DNA from: Rhodospirillaceae bacterium
GTDB lineage: Bacteria > Pseudomonadota > Alphaproteobacteria > Thalassobaculales > Thalassobaculaceae
DNA length: 6,546 nt
Reading direction: 5' to 3'
Assembly (NCBI GenBank): GCA_002730675.1
Contig: PCAV01000092.1
Coordinates: forward strand, 1-6,546
Below, in pieces: positions 1-6,338 of this stretch (position 1 is its first letter; the number at the start of each line of letters is the position of its first letter). Below the pieces are notes generated by a model. The model made no database searches and was not told the DNA's origin. It saw only the letters and a list, made by a program, of their open reading frames with translations. The translations under genes were made by a program, and so were the position numbers.

Positions 1-293
1 GAAGTGTTGGTTCCAGGTCTTAAAAAATCAACTCTGAAGTTAATGGTTGGAACTCCACCTCCAACTTTCATAACCAGCGCATAATCTCCCGCAATGTCAA
101 TTAGCGCAGCAATAGCACCTCCATGATACTGCCCTGTCCCACGTCGGCGCTCAAATTCAGGTCGCATAGGCATCCTAATCACTATCGTATCTTCTTCTAA
201 ATTCATTGAGATCACTTCAAGTTTCATAAACCCGATGTAAGGCGAGTCATCTAATAGCTTTTGAACCTGCTCTTTATCTAATGGTTCTGCCAT
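1..293 (-). CDS. PaaI-type hotdog-fold acyl-CoA thioesterase (3' end cut by the window edge)
   Basis: Reading the minus strand from the ATG at 291-293 gives 97 codons that run off the left edge without a stop, so the C-terminus is missing. The protein starts MAEPLDKEQV and carries QYHGGAIAALIDIAGDYA at about residues 55-72. That is the HGG helix of the PaaI/4HBT hotdog thioesterases; H57, G58, G59 and the likely catalytic acid D66 are visible. It is followed by the strand TINFRVDFLRPG (83-94), also typical of the family. These enzymes hydrolyse acyl- or aryl-CoA thioesters in the cytoplasm. An AAGGA ribosome site at 302-306 sits 8 nt before the ATG, and the gene follows the MDR gene by 27 nt, so the two are probably co-transcribed. 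The substrate cannot be read from the sequence. Given pobA nearby, an aromatic CoA ester is a reasonable guess. Confidence 0.88.
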   Translation of the reverse strand, partial: MAEPLDKEQVQKLLDDSPYIGFMKLEVISMNLEEDTIVIRMPMRPEFERRRGTGQYHGGAIAALIDIAGDYALVMKVGGGVPTINFRVDFLRPGTNT

Positions 294-320
294 AAAGTAT
301 TTCCTTTTCTACTGAAGCCC

Positions 321-1328
321 CTAGGGGTTGATTACAACTTTTCCGAAAACTTCTCTTTCCTCAAGCAATCGAATGCCTTCCTTAGTTTCCGTTAAAGGGA
401 GTTTTTTATCAATAACAGGTTCCATTTTCCCATCTCTAATATACTTCATAAGCTGTTCTAAATCGTCTCGTTCCCAACTATTGGATCCCAATAATTTTAG
501 CTCAAAGGTCCAAATGAATCTAATATCTGTTTTAGGATCGAACCCAGCGGTTGCACCGCAAGTTAAAAGCCTTCCGCCCCGCTTTAAACTTCGAAGCGAT
601 GGAACCCATGTATCACCTCCGGTGAAGTTAACAACCATGGTGACGCCGCCTTCAAAACCCCTTCGTCCAGGCTTTCCATATAATTCATACACTCCCTTAT
701 GAAATTCATTGTTCATGTAAGTCATTGCATGATCCGCTCCGAGACTTTTCAATTTTTCCATTTTACTGTCAGAACTCGCGCAAACTACGACTTCTGCTCC
801 AGCCATTTTTGCCAACAACAAAGCCCCCGTGCCAACACCTCCTGAGGCACCTAAAATTAATATTTTGTCATCGCTTGTCACTTGGCCAATTGTCATCATC
901 ATGCGGTGAGCAGTCCCGTAAGCAACCGGCAAGCTAGATGCTTGGTCAAATGATACACCGTCAGGAATACGTACCAATTGATGTTCTCTAACTCGGCAGA
1001 ATTCTGCTAGACCACCGTGTATTGTTTCTCCAACTAATCCACCCTCAACGCGATTTCTTGGATCAATCAACACTCGCTCACCAATCTTCCAACCGGAGAC
1101 ATTTGCTCCTATCTCTGCTATTTCGCCAGCCACATCTAAACCACAAATCATTGGCATACTGATTTTTATGCCCGGCATTCCATTTCTAGTGAAGATATCA
1201 TGATAGTTCAGAGAGGTTGATTTAACGCGAACGACAACATCATCTTTGCCACATTCTGGGTCCGGGAAATTTTCAACATATCCAAGAGCGTCAACACCCC
1301 CATGACCATTCAAGATAATTGCTCTCAT
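321..1328 (-). CDS. Zinc-independent MDR-family NAD(P)H oxidoreductase (quinone oxidoreductase/enoyl reductase-like)
   Basis: This 335-residue protein has the full medium-chain dehydrogenase/reductase layout. A GroES-like N-terminal domain carries LNYHD (40-44) and GLDVAG (63-68), and a Rossmann domain carries the nucleotide loop GASGGVG (160-166). GGRLLTCGATAG follows at 251-262, and the usual C-terminal FGKVVI is at 328-333. The zinc ligands of alcohol dehydrogenases are missing: Asn41 stands where the catalytic Cys would be and Leu64 where the His of GHE would be. No four-Cys structural zinc lobe is present around 89-110. The protein therefore looks like a zinc-free quinone oxidoreductase or enoyl reductase, although databases often label such proteins zinc-binding dehydrogenases. 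The start is supported by GAGAGG at 1338-1343, 9 nt before the ATG. It lies between the CoA ligase (100 nt upstream) and the thioesterase (27 nt downstream), suggesting it reduces a CoA-linked or quinone-like intermediate. The substrate is unknown. Confidence 0.92.
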   Translation of the reverse strand: MRAIILNGHGGVDALGYVENFPDPECGKDDVVVRVKSTSLNYHDIFTRNGMPGIKISMPMICGLDVAGEIAEIGANVSGWKIGERVLIDPRNRVEGGLVGETIHGGLAEFCRVREHQLVRIPDGVSFDQASSLPVAYGTAHRMMMTIGQVTSDDKILILGASGGVGTGALLLAKMAGAEVVVCASSDSKMEKLKSLGADHAMTYMNNEFHKGVYELYGKPGRRGFEGGVTMVVNFTGGDTWVPSLRSLKRGGRLLTCGATAGFDPKTDIRFIWTFELKLLGSNSWERDDLEQLMKYIRDGKMEPVIDKKLPLTETKEGIRLLEEREVFGKVVINP

Positions 1329-1359
1329 TTTGAAAAACCTCTCATTTCCTAAAAATTAA

Positions 1360-1368
1360 ATAATACCA
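1360..1368 (-). promoter_or_regulatory. Possible extended -10 promoter element for the MDR gene
   Basis: On the minus strand this reads TGGTATTAT, a TG-N extended -10 with 5 of 6 matches to TATAAT. It lies 31 nt upstream of the MDR start codon, inside the 100-nt gap after the CoA ligase gene. No convincing -35 is visible at 16-18 nt, which extended -10 promoters can tolerate. In AT-rich DNA such matches arise often by chance, so this is a weak call. If real, the MDR-thioesterase pair could be transcribed separately from the ligase. Confidence 0.28.
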
Positions 1369-1403
1369 TAAAATTAGTTCACTACTTTTTAGTCTGGAAA
1401 CCT

Positions 1404-1426
1404 AGCAAGTCATATGACCTCTTGCT
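1404..1426. repeat. Imperfect dyad in the ligase-MDR gap
   Basis: The minus strand reads AGCAA-GAG-GTCAT, then ATGAC-TTGCT: ten-base arms interrupted on one side by a three-base bulge, centred on a perfect 10-bp palindrome GTCATATGAC (1409-1418). It starts 2 nt after the ligase stop codon. There is no T-run after it, so it does not look like a standard intrinsic terminator. An operator, an attenuating or mRNA-stabilising hairpin, or chance are all possible. Confidence 0.35.
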
Positions 1427-1428
1427 TA

Positions 1429-2934
1429 TTATCTTTTCATAGCGCTCTCCGCCCGCGCTGCGAGGCTCTTTCGGTCTATTTTGTTTGTTCCTGTGAGGGG
1501 CAACTTTTCCACAAAACTTACAACTCTGGGATGCTGATATGCTGGGCCATTTGCAAGTGCATACTGCTTAATACCATCTTCGCTCAGATCAGAACCTTCC
1601 CTCCTTACTACAAAAGCGACGGGCTTAAATCCCTTGATTTGATCAATCACTGGCACAACACACGCTTGCTCTATTTCGGAGTGACGTTCAAGCATCTTTT
1701 CTACCTCGGATGGATAAATATTTTCGCCTCCACAATTAAACATATCGTCGACTCTTCCAACAAAGTAGTGGAATCCATTTTCGTCACTTCGCATTATGTC
1801 GCCCGTTTTATACCAACCATCCTCACTAAACGCCTCTTTCGTCTTTTCGGGGAGTTTATTATAACCTGGCATTACAGCCGGATTTTTGCAGTGCAACTCT
1901 CCATACTTAGCATTGACATTATTTCCATCTACAAGCCTGGCTATGTTAGCTATAGGGTACCCTACGGAGATATCGGGTTGAGCAAGACCTTCTGGATGCT
2001 GACCATAAACGACCGGGCCTGCCTCAGTTGTTCCGTAGCCATTCGTGATTTTTGCATTTGGTAAAGTTCTTTTTATGTCTCGTACAAGCTGCTCACTTAC
2101 CGGGGCAGATCCCATTCTCACAATGCGAACGGAAGAGAGGTTGGTCGTGCTCAGAAGATCATCCTCTCTAACAACCATCGCCATCATGGCGGCAACGGAT
2201 GTTAACCAAGTGACTTTATATTTCTCAATTGCAGAGATATACTCTTTTGCATCAAATTGGGGTAACAAAACTATTTCTAGATGACCTGCAAAAGCAACTT
2301 TGCAAATCGCGAGGCCATTCATATGATATAAAGGCGCCGCGACTAACATTCTATGGTCTGATTCTGGTTTTTGTTTAAGGCGCATTTCAATGACCCAGAG
2401 ATGTCCTTTGTGAGTTAACGGAACACCTTTTGGACGACCAGTGGATCCAGAGGTGTACAAGAACATCGCAACCTCGTCATCAGCAGGTCTAATAGTTTCA
2501 TAATGACCATAATCTAGAAAGTCGCAAAAGTCATTACTGCCATTTGTATCAAAGACAATGAACTTATAACCAACAGGTATTTGGTGCCGACGGGCATCAT
2601 CGGCAAAAATAAGCTTGCAATCTGCGTCAGATAAAATGAACTCAATAGTTTCCATTGGAAATTTATGATTTATGGGAACCGCAACCATCCCAGCTCTCAT
2701 TATGCCTAAATAAGTAATCAGGAATTCAAGGCTATTCGCCGCAAGAATAGCTATCTTATCGCCACTCTCAAGCTGCAGGTTTTCAAGACCACGCGCTACA
2801 GCCATTGCCATTTCATCAATATTTTGATGAGTATATTCTCTCGGTTCACCACTCCTACTTAAATCAACTAAAGCTAATTTCGATGGATCAGCGGTTCGAT
2901 CTACTAAATCGCCTAGATTAAATAAATTTTTCAT
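1429..2934 (-). CDS. AMP-forming aryl/acyl-CoA ligase (ANL superfamily)
   Basis: The enzyme activates a carboxylic acid with ATP and joins it to CoA. Numbered from the upstream ATG at 2977-2979 (516 aa), the ANL motifs appear in order: ATP loop YTSGSTGRPKG (175-185), A5 NGYGTTEAG (313-321), A7 YKTGD (390-394), the domain hinge GRVDDMFNCGGENIYP (408-423) and the A10 lysine K500 in PLTGTNKIDR. The hinge residue is Asp411, as in 4-chlorobenzoate-CoA ligase, not the Lys common elsewhere; this hints at, but does not prove, an aromatic substrate. I place the start at the second ATG (2932-2934, 501 aa) because MKNLFNLGDLVDRTADP matches where relatives begin, while the 15 residues before it look unlike the family. 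Neither ATG has a strong ribosome site. It is the first gene of the run with the MDR and thioesterase genes, and is divergent from pobA. Confidence 0.93.
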   Translation of the reverse strand: MKNLFNLGDLVDRTADPSKLALVDLSRSGEPREYTHQNIDEMAMAVARGLENLQLESGDKIAILAANSLEFLITYLGIMRAGMVAVPINHKFPMETIEFILSDADCKLIFADDARRHQIPVGYKFIVFDTNGSNDFCDFLDYGHYETIRPADDEVAMFLYTSGSTGRPKGVPLTHKGHLWVIEMRLKQKPESDHRMLVAAPLYHMNGLAICKVAFAGHLEIVLLPQFDAKEYISAIEKYKVTWLTSVAAMMAMVVREDDLLSTTNLSSVRIVRMGSAPVSEQLVRDIKRTLPNAKITNGYGTTEAGPVVYGQHPEGLAQPDISVGYPIANIARLVDGNNVNAKYGELHCKNPAVMPGYNKLPEKTKEAFSEDGWYKTGDIMRSDENGFHYFVGRVDDMFNCGGENIYPSEVEKMLERHSEIEQACVVPVIDQIKGFKPVAFVVRREGSDLSEDGIKQYALANGPAYQHPRVVSFVEKLPLTGTNKIDRKSLAARAESAMKR

Positions 2935-3021
2935 AAGATAACTTTGGATCCGAATTTTAGTTTTCAAACTGCCTAACATTTTAATAAAAGCAATTAAAGA
3001 GGTATTTAAGTTGAAAACAAA

Positions 3022-3089
3022 TCCAAGATAATTTTCTATCCTAAAAGGCTAAGAAATGTTTACAATTTAGTTCGAGGCTTTTCCAAGAT
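3022..3089. repeat. TCCAAGAT direct repeat pair in the ligase/pobA divergent region
   Basis: The octamer TCCAAGAT occurs at 3022-3029 and again at 3082-3089, exactly 60 bp apart, within the roughly 186-bp region between the two divergent genes. A pair of identical sites there could bind a shared regulator of pobA and the ligase run. Similarity does not extend much beyond the octamer and the surroundings are AT-rich, so chance is a real alternative. No clear sigma70 promoter pair was found for either gene in this region. Confidence 0.25.
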
Positions 3090-3120
3090 TTTTTAGGGTA
3101 TTAATTTCAGAGTCCACAAG

Positions 3121-4302
3121 ATGAAATTTAAAAGAACACAAGTAGGAATAATAGGGGCTGGGCCGGCAGGTCTAACATTAGCGCGCTTATTATTTGAACG
3201 CGGGATAAGCACAGTCATTCTAGAAGCAAAAGATAGAGAATATGTAGAAAATCGAATACGCGCAGGCGTCTTAGAACAAGGAAGCGTTGAGCTTTTAGGA
3301 CAAGCAAAATCCGATACTCGCTTGCAATCTAATGCCCAAATTCATAAAGGGATCGAAATAAGTTTGAACGGTAATCGCTATAGGGTTAACCTCGAAAAAC
3401 TTTCTGGAGGAAAGCACGTAACCGTCTATGGACAAACCGAAGTTACAATAGATTTGATAGAGGTTCATACTAAGCGTGGTGGCGAGATAATTTTTGAAGC
3501 TTCAAACGTCATACCCAAAGATTTTGATACAAAAACTCCTGTTATTCAATATGAGAGCAACGGTGAGTTAACGGAACTACAATGCGATTTCATCGCAGGC
3601 TGCGATGGGTTTCACGGGATATCCCGATCATCAATACCACCCAGCAAACTTAAATTCTTTGAACGTGTCTATCCATATTCTTGGTTAGGTATATTAGCTG
3701 AAGCTCCACCCCCAAGTAAGGAGCTGATATATGCCAGCCACGAAAGAGGTTTTGCTCTCTACAGCATGCGGCCACCAACCAGGTCGCGATTATATTTGCA
3801 ATGCGAGAATAATACAAACCTCGATCACTGGCCTGATGAACTTATCTGGAATGAACTGAGATTTAGATTAGGAATAAAGGATGCCACTTTAATTCAGGAA
3901 GGAGAAATAATTGAAAAAGGGGTAACACCAATGCGCAGCTTTGTCACCGAACCGATGCAATATGGAAATCTATTTCTAGCTGGCGACGCAGCTCATATTG
4001 TTCCACCCACTGGCGCTAAAGGACTAAACCTTGCATTATCCGATATATTTTACCTGTCAAATGCATTTACATCGTTTTATGATACAGGCTCAATAAGGGA
4101 ACTTGAAAGTTACTCTAGAACGGCTTTATCTCGTATTTGGAAAACAGAGAGATTTAGCTGGTGGATGACATCAATGCTTCATAAAGCAAGTGAAACCGAT
4201 AATTTTGAGAACAGAATTAGATTAGCAGAATTAGATTATCTTCTTTCTTCAGAGGCAGCATTATCTTCTCTGGCTGAAAATTATACCGGCCTTCCGTATT
4301 AA
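3121..4302 (+). CDS. pobA: 4-hydroxybenzoate 3-monooxygenase (p-hydroxybenzoate hydroxylase)
   Basis: PobA is a cytoplasmic FAD enzyme that uses NAD(P)H and O2 to convert 4-hydroxybenzoate to protocatechuate, which feeds the beta-ketoadipate pathway. The 393-residue protein aligns end to end with the Pseudomonas fluorescens enzyme (394 aa) at a +3 offset. FAD motif GAGPAG is at 12-17, IRAGVLEQG at 46-54, the DG-type motif CDGFHGISR at 161-169 and the second FAD motif GDAAHIVPPTGAKGLNLA at 288-305. The substrate-pocket residues are kept: Tyr204, Ser215, Arg217 and Tyr388, equivalent to Tyr201, Ser212, Arg214 and Tyr385. Arg47 and His75 match Arg44 and His72. In the cofactor-specificity helix, Pseudomonas Arg33 and Gln34 are replaced by Ala36 and Lys37. 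The protein ends right after GLPY, four residues shorter than Pseudomonas. A modest AGAG lies 8 nt before the ATG. It is divergent from the CoA-ligase run, and no pobR is in view. Confidence 0.97.
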   Translation: MKFKRTQVGIIGAGPAGLTLARLLFERGISTVILEAKDREYVENRIRAGVLEQGSVELLGQAKSDTRLQSNAQIHKGIEISLNGNRYRVNLEKLSGGKHVTVYGQTEVTIDLIEVHTKRGGEIIFEASNVIPKDFDTKTPVIQYESNGELTELQCDFIAGCDGFHGISRSSIPPSKLKFFERVYPYSWLGILAEAPPPSKELIYASHERGFALYSMRPPTRSRLYLQCENNTNLDHWPDELIWNELRFRLGIKDATLIQEGEIIEKGVTPMRSFVTEPMQYGNLFLAGDAAHIVPPTGAKGLNLALSDIFYLSNAFTSFYDTGSIRELESYSRTALSRIWKTERFSWWMTSMLHKASETDNFENRIRLAELDYLLSSEAALSSLAENYTGLPY

Positions 4303-4330
4303 TGTATTAAACTCTATTTTGTTTTGAAAG

Positions 4331-4348
4331 ATTGAAAAACGTTTCAAT
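4331..4348 (+). terminator. Weak hairpin after pobA
   Basis: ATTGAAA (4331-4337) and TTTCAAT (4342-4348) form a perfect 7-bp stem with an AACG loop, about 30 nt after the pobA stop and in the gap between two convergent genes. The stem is AT-rich and followed only by ATTT, so it is a poor intrinsic terminator. Position is the main support. Confidence 0.25.
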
Positions 4349-4417
4349 ATTTACATGCTGAAGTTTTATCAATGTCTACTGACAGATCAAAAATATCAAA
4401 TGCAGCAAAATAGTATT

Positions 4418-5095
4418 TCACGACGATAGACTAAATGAAGCTGTTGCAGGATCCCAGACTACGTTCACTAAAGCATATCTCCCGTTACGACTTCGCAATA
4501 ATTCTAATTCCCACATTGGGCGCCAATCATTAGAAGGTAGAGATTTAACACCCCAACGACTTTCTGGAATAGAATTTGTTGTTTTCGTAATATTAGCACA
4601 TGACCGCAAAATAAATCCCGTGACACCACTACTTTCTGCTGCGAGTTGCAATCTTCTCCAAATTATCGACTCATGATTGTTAAACTGTGGCTTGTCATAT
4701 GCAAGCTCAATAACTACCGCAGCAAGTTCAGAGCACTTGAGGCACTCTTCCATAACCCAATATTGGTCCATTTCTGATAAAACATTCGCTTGAATAAGTT
4801 GATTAGGATCAAAGCCTAACCAATATAACCCTGCAGCAGATAACTGACTATTTAATACTTTTTTTTTGCCAGAGCACCATAGCACCCTCTTGTCGTGATT
4901 GGTTACATTTAAAATTCGGACTAACAACGCGACCACAAACCCAAGCGACGACGCGTCCTTTGCATCTGTGTTTCTTGTGTTAATAATTTCATGCACTCGA
5001 CCCAAACGCAAACCTTTGCCACCAAGGCACTTATCTAGCTTTTCAACACCAGTAAATACTGCAGCACGTTCTTTATTGCTACAGCTTCGCTCCAT
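4418..5095 (-). CDS. imuA: ImuA-like SOS mutagenesis protein (RecA/SulA-like fold), solitary
   Basis: ImuA assists ImuB and DnaE2 (ImuC) in error-prone bypass of DNA damage in many bacteria lacking UmuDC. This 225-residue protein has the family pattern: FTGVEKLDKCLGG then GRVHEI (14-37), VLWC (71-74), the EECL helix (116-119), VVIE (127-130), RRLQLAAESSG (147-157), ESRWGV (178-183) and a terminal VVWDPATASF (212-221). A Walker A loop is absent, as is usual for ImuA. The coordinates use the first ATG in frame, but family-like residues LREQIRR lie just upstream in the same frame with no usual start codon (see the 5096-5158 entry). That ATG itself has no good ribosome site. A GTTC-N7-GTTC LexA-type box lies upstream. 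Normally imuA heads an imuA-imuB-dnaE2 cassette; here the next gene is convergent pobA, so it stands alone. Identification rests on motif recall, not a search. Confidence 0.8.
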   Translation of the reverse strand: MERSCSNKERAAVFTGVEKLDKCLGGKGLRLGRVHEIINTRNTDAKDASSLGFVVALLVRILNVTNHDKRVLWCSGKKKVLNSQLSAAGLYWLGFDPNQLIQANVLSEMDQYWVMEECLKCSELAAVVIELAYDKPQFNNHESIIWRRLQLAAESSGVTGFILRSCANITKTTNSIPESRWGVKSLPSNDWRPMWELELLRSRNGRYALVNVVWDPATASFSLSS

Positions 5096-5158
5096 ACGAC
5101 GAATTTGTTCCCGTAATTGCTCGATACATACATCTTGGTTAGAAATTTCTCAATCCTC
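5096..5158 (-). other. In-frame 5' extension of imuA with ribosome site but no standard start codon
   Basis: Upstream of the imuA ATG (5093-5095) the same frame stays open to a TGA at 5150-5152 and encodes ISNQDVCIEQLREQIRR. The LREQIRR part resembles the usual beginning of alphaproteobacterial ImuA proteins. No ATG, GTG, TTG or CTG occurs in this frame. However GAGGA (5154-5158) lies 7 nt before an ATT codon at 5144-5146, an ideal distance, which suggests start at AUU (242 aa in all). Two ATGs (5131-5133 and 5127-5129) are out of frame. Alternatives are a start codon lost by mutation, an indel or sequencing error, or true start at 5095. Confidence 0.5.
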
Positions 5159-5171
5159 AAAAAATACAAAT

Positions 5172-5186
5172 GTTCTTTCTTTGTTC
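5172..5186 (-). promoter_or_regulatory. LexA (SOS) box, alphaproteobacterial type, upstream of imuA
   Basis: The plus strand reads GTTC-TTTCTTT-GTTC; on the minus strand it is GAAC-AAAGAAA-GAAC. GTTC-N7-GTTC is the known LexA operator form of Alphaproteobacteria. It sits 13 nt upstream of the GAGGA ribosome site and 26 nt before the ATT codon, where a repressor would block transcription start. A TTGCGT on the minus strand just upstream (5190-5195) could be a -35, but no good -10 is visible. An exact match in front of an ImuA-like gene makes chance unlikely. Confidence 0.75.
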
Positions 5187-5236
5187 TAACGCAACTGAAG
5201 ATAAAAATAAATATTTTTCGGATAGATTTTTATTTT

Positions 5237-6283
5237 CTACCAAACCGTTTTGAACTCTTTGAACGGGGTTTTAATTCTTTTTATGTCCTGAAGAATTTCT
5301 TTTGGTATCTGCGGTCTAACATCTGTCGATGCGCTAGCATAGACCATGTCAACACACCCTTGATAACGTTTATTGACAACGTTAAATAGCTCATCATACC
5401 GACCGATTGCAGCAAATAAATGGAGAAGATCATCGGGAATTTGTGCAGCAATTTCATCCCATAATCCGTCCTTGGTCATCTGATTTAGCTTTCGTCCAAG
5501 ATCACCATAGCCATGGTGATCAAACACAGGCCAATAACTTGGCGTGGAACCATAAAAAGCAATCCTGTATCGCAGCCATTCAACTGCTTTATTGACTTCC
5601 TCATCATCAGCTCCCGTAATTAAAAACCCTCCCCCGGTAACCTGAAAATTTTCTCTCTTTGTTGACGATGCTGCTAGCCCCTCTTCAATGCGTTTCATGG
5701 CAACATTCTCTAAATATGAGCGAGTGCAAAATGGGTGTAATCGCACACCGTCACAAAGCTCTCCAGCTAGCCTAAGTGTGTGAGGTCCGACAGCAGCGAT
5801 AGTTATAGGTACAGGCCCAAAATGTTCTGATTCGGGAACAAAATTAGGCGTCATCAAAGTAAACGTATAATGTTCACCCCGAAAATCTAACTTTTCACCT
5901 AATTCCCAATGCCTCCAAATAGCCCTTAATGATTTTACATACTCCCTCAGCCTGGGTGCTGGCGCTGACCATGATGTTGAGAAACGTTTTTCGTTATGAG
6001 GCTTAATCTGCGGTCCAATTCCCAATACAAACCTACCTCTTGACGCTTTCTGTAAATCCCAACAGGTATTTGCAACAACCATTGGGGATCTTGGAAATGC
6101 AATGGCAACAGCCGTTCCTAAGCTTATTTTTTTTGTGTTAACAGCAGCCACGGCAAGTGGCAAAAAAGGTTCGTACTTGTTCTCCATTGTTGCCAACATA
6201 TCAAAGCCCATATCCTCGGCAGCCTTGGCAGCAGAAGGGACAATGTTAAGGTTTTCCTGCGGAAGCGTGGTCATAACTTGCAT
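5237..6283 (-). CDS. LLM-class flavin/F420-dependent oxidoreductase (TIGR03617-like)
   Basis: The 348-residue protein belongs to the luciferase-like monooxygenase superfamily, TIM-barrel enzymes that use FMN or deazaflavin F420. Recognisable segments are EPFLPLAVAA (38-47), GTAVAIAFPRSPMVVANT (56-73), SRGRFVLGIGPQIKPHNEKR (81-100), LMTPNF (143-148), AAVGP (163-167), DGVRLHPF (178-185) and AFYGSTPSYWPVFDHHG (242-258). These follow the pattern of the TIGR03617 group as I recall it, known mainly from mycobacteria and also in proteobacteria. Length is normal for the group. The ATG is well supported by AGAGGT at 6291-6296, 7 nt upstream. The gene is first after its own promoter, and imuA follows in the same direction but with its own LexA box, so the two are probably separate units. 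Substrate and true cofactor are unknown; the F420 label is by family only. Confidence 0.9.
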   Translation of the reverse strand: MQVMTTLPQENLNIVPSAAKAAEDMGFDMLATMENKYEPFLPLAVAAVNTKKISLGTAVAIAFPRSPMVVANTCWDLQKASRGRFVLGIGPQIKPHNEKRFSTSWSAPAPRLREYVKSLRAIWRHWELGEKLDFRGEHYTFTLMTPNFVPESEHFGPVPITIAAVGPHTLRLAGELCDGVRLHPFCTRSYLENVAMKRIEEGLAASSTKRENFQVTGGGFLITGADDEEVNKAVEWLRYRIAFYGSTPSYWPVFDHHGYGDLGRKLNQMTKDGLWDEIAAQIPDDLLHLFAAIGRYDELFNVVNKRYQGCVDMVYASASTDVRPQIPKEILQDIKRIKTPFKEFKTVW

Positions 6284-6307
6284 TTTTATTACCTCTATTT
6301 TCTAGGG

Positions 6308-6318
6308 GAACTTAGTTC
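6308..6318. repeat. GAAC-TTA-GTTC dyad in the LLM gene leader
   Basis: A perfect short inverted repeat, GAAC and GTTC separated by three bases, lies between the predicted transcription start and the LLM ribosome site. It could be an operator placed just downstream of the promoter. It is short, and the spacing does not fit a LexA box of either the alphaproteobacterial direct-repeat type or the Gram-positive N4 inverted type. Confidence 0.25.
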
Positions 6319-6338
6319 TAAAATTTCATTGCTTATTA

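Noticed and set aside
318..327. Perfect palindrome CCCCTAGGGG over the MDR stop codon
   Set aside because: With no spacer it can form only about three pairs around a loop and has no T-run, so it is not a terminator. It overlaps the coding end, and no function can be supported.
1414..2064. Open plus-strand frame of 216 codons opposite the CoA ligase
   Set aside because: It lies wholly opposite the ligase gene, whose ANL motifs are clear, and its translation has no recognisable domain. It is an antisense shadow.
2935..2979. N-terminal 15-residue extension of the CoA ligase from the upstream ATG
   Set aside because: The segment MLGSLKTKIRIQSYL does not look like the family N-terminus and its ATG has no ribosome site. 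It cannot be fully excluded, since the second ATG is also weakly served.
5203..5218. AAAAAT-AAAT-ATTTTT hairpin as terminator of the LLM gene
   Set aside because: The stem is six A-T pairs only, with a very low predicted stability, in DNA that is AT-rich throughout.
6308..6318. GAAC-TTA-GTTC considered as a second LexA box
   Set aside because: The alphaproteobacterial box is a direct repeat with N7 and the Gram-positive one an inverted repeat with N4; this is inverted with N3. It is kept only as a weak dyad.
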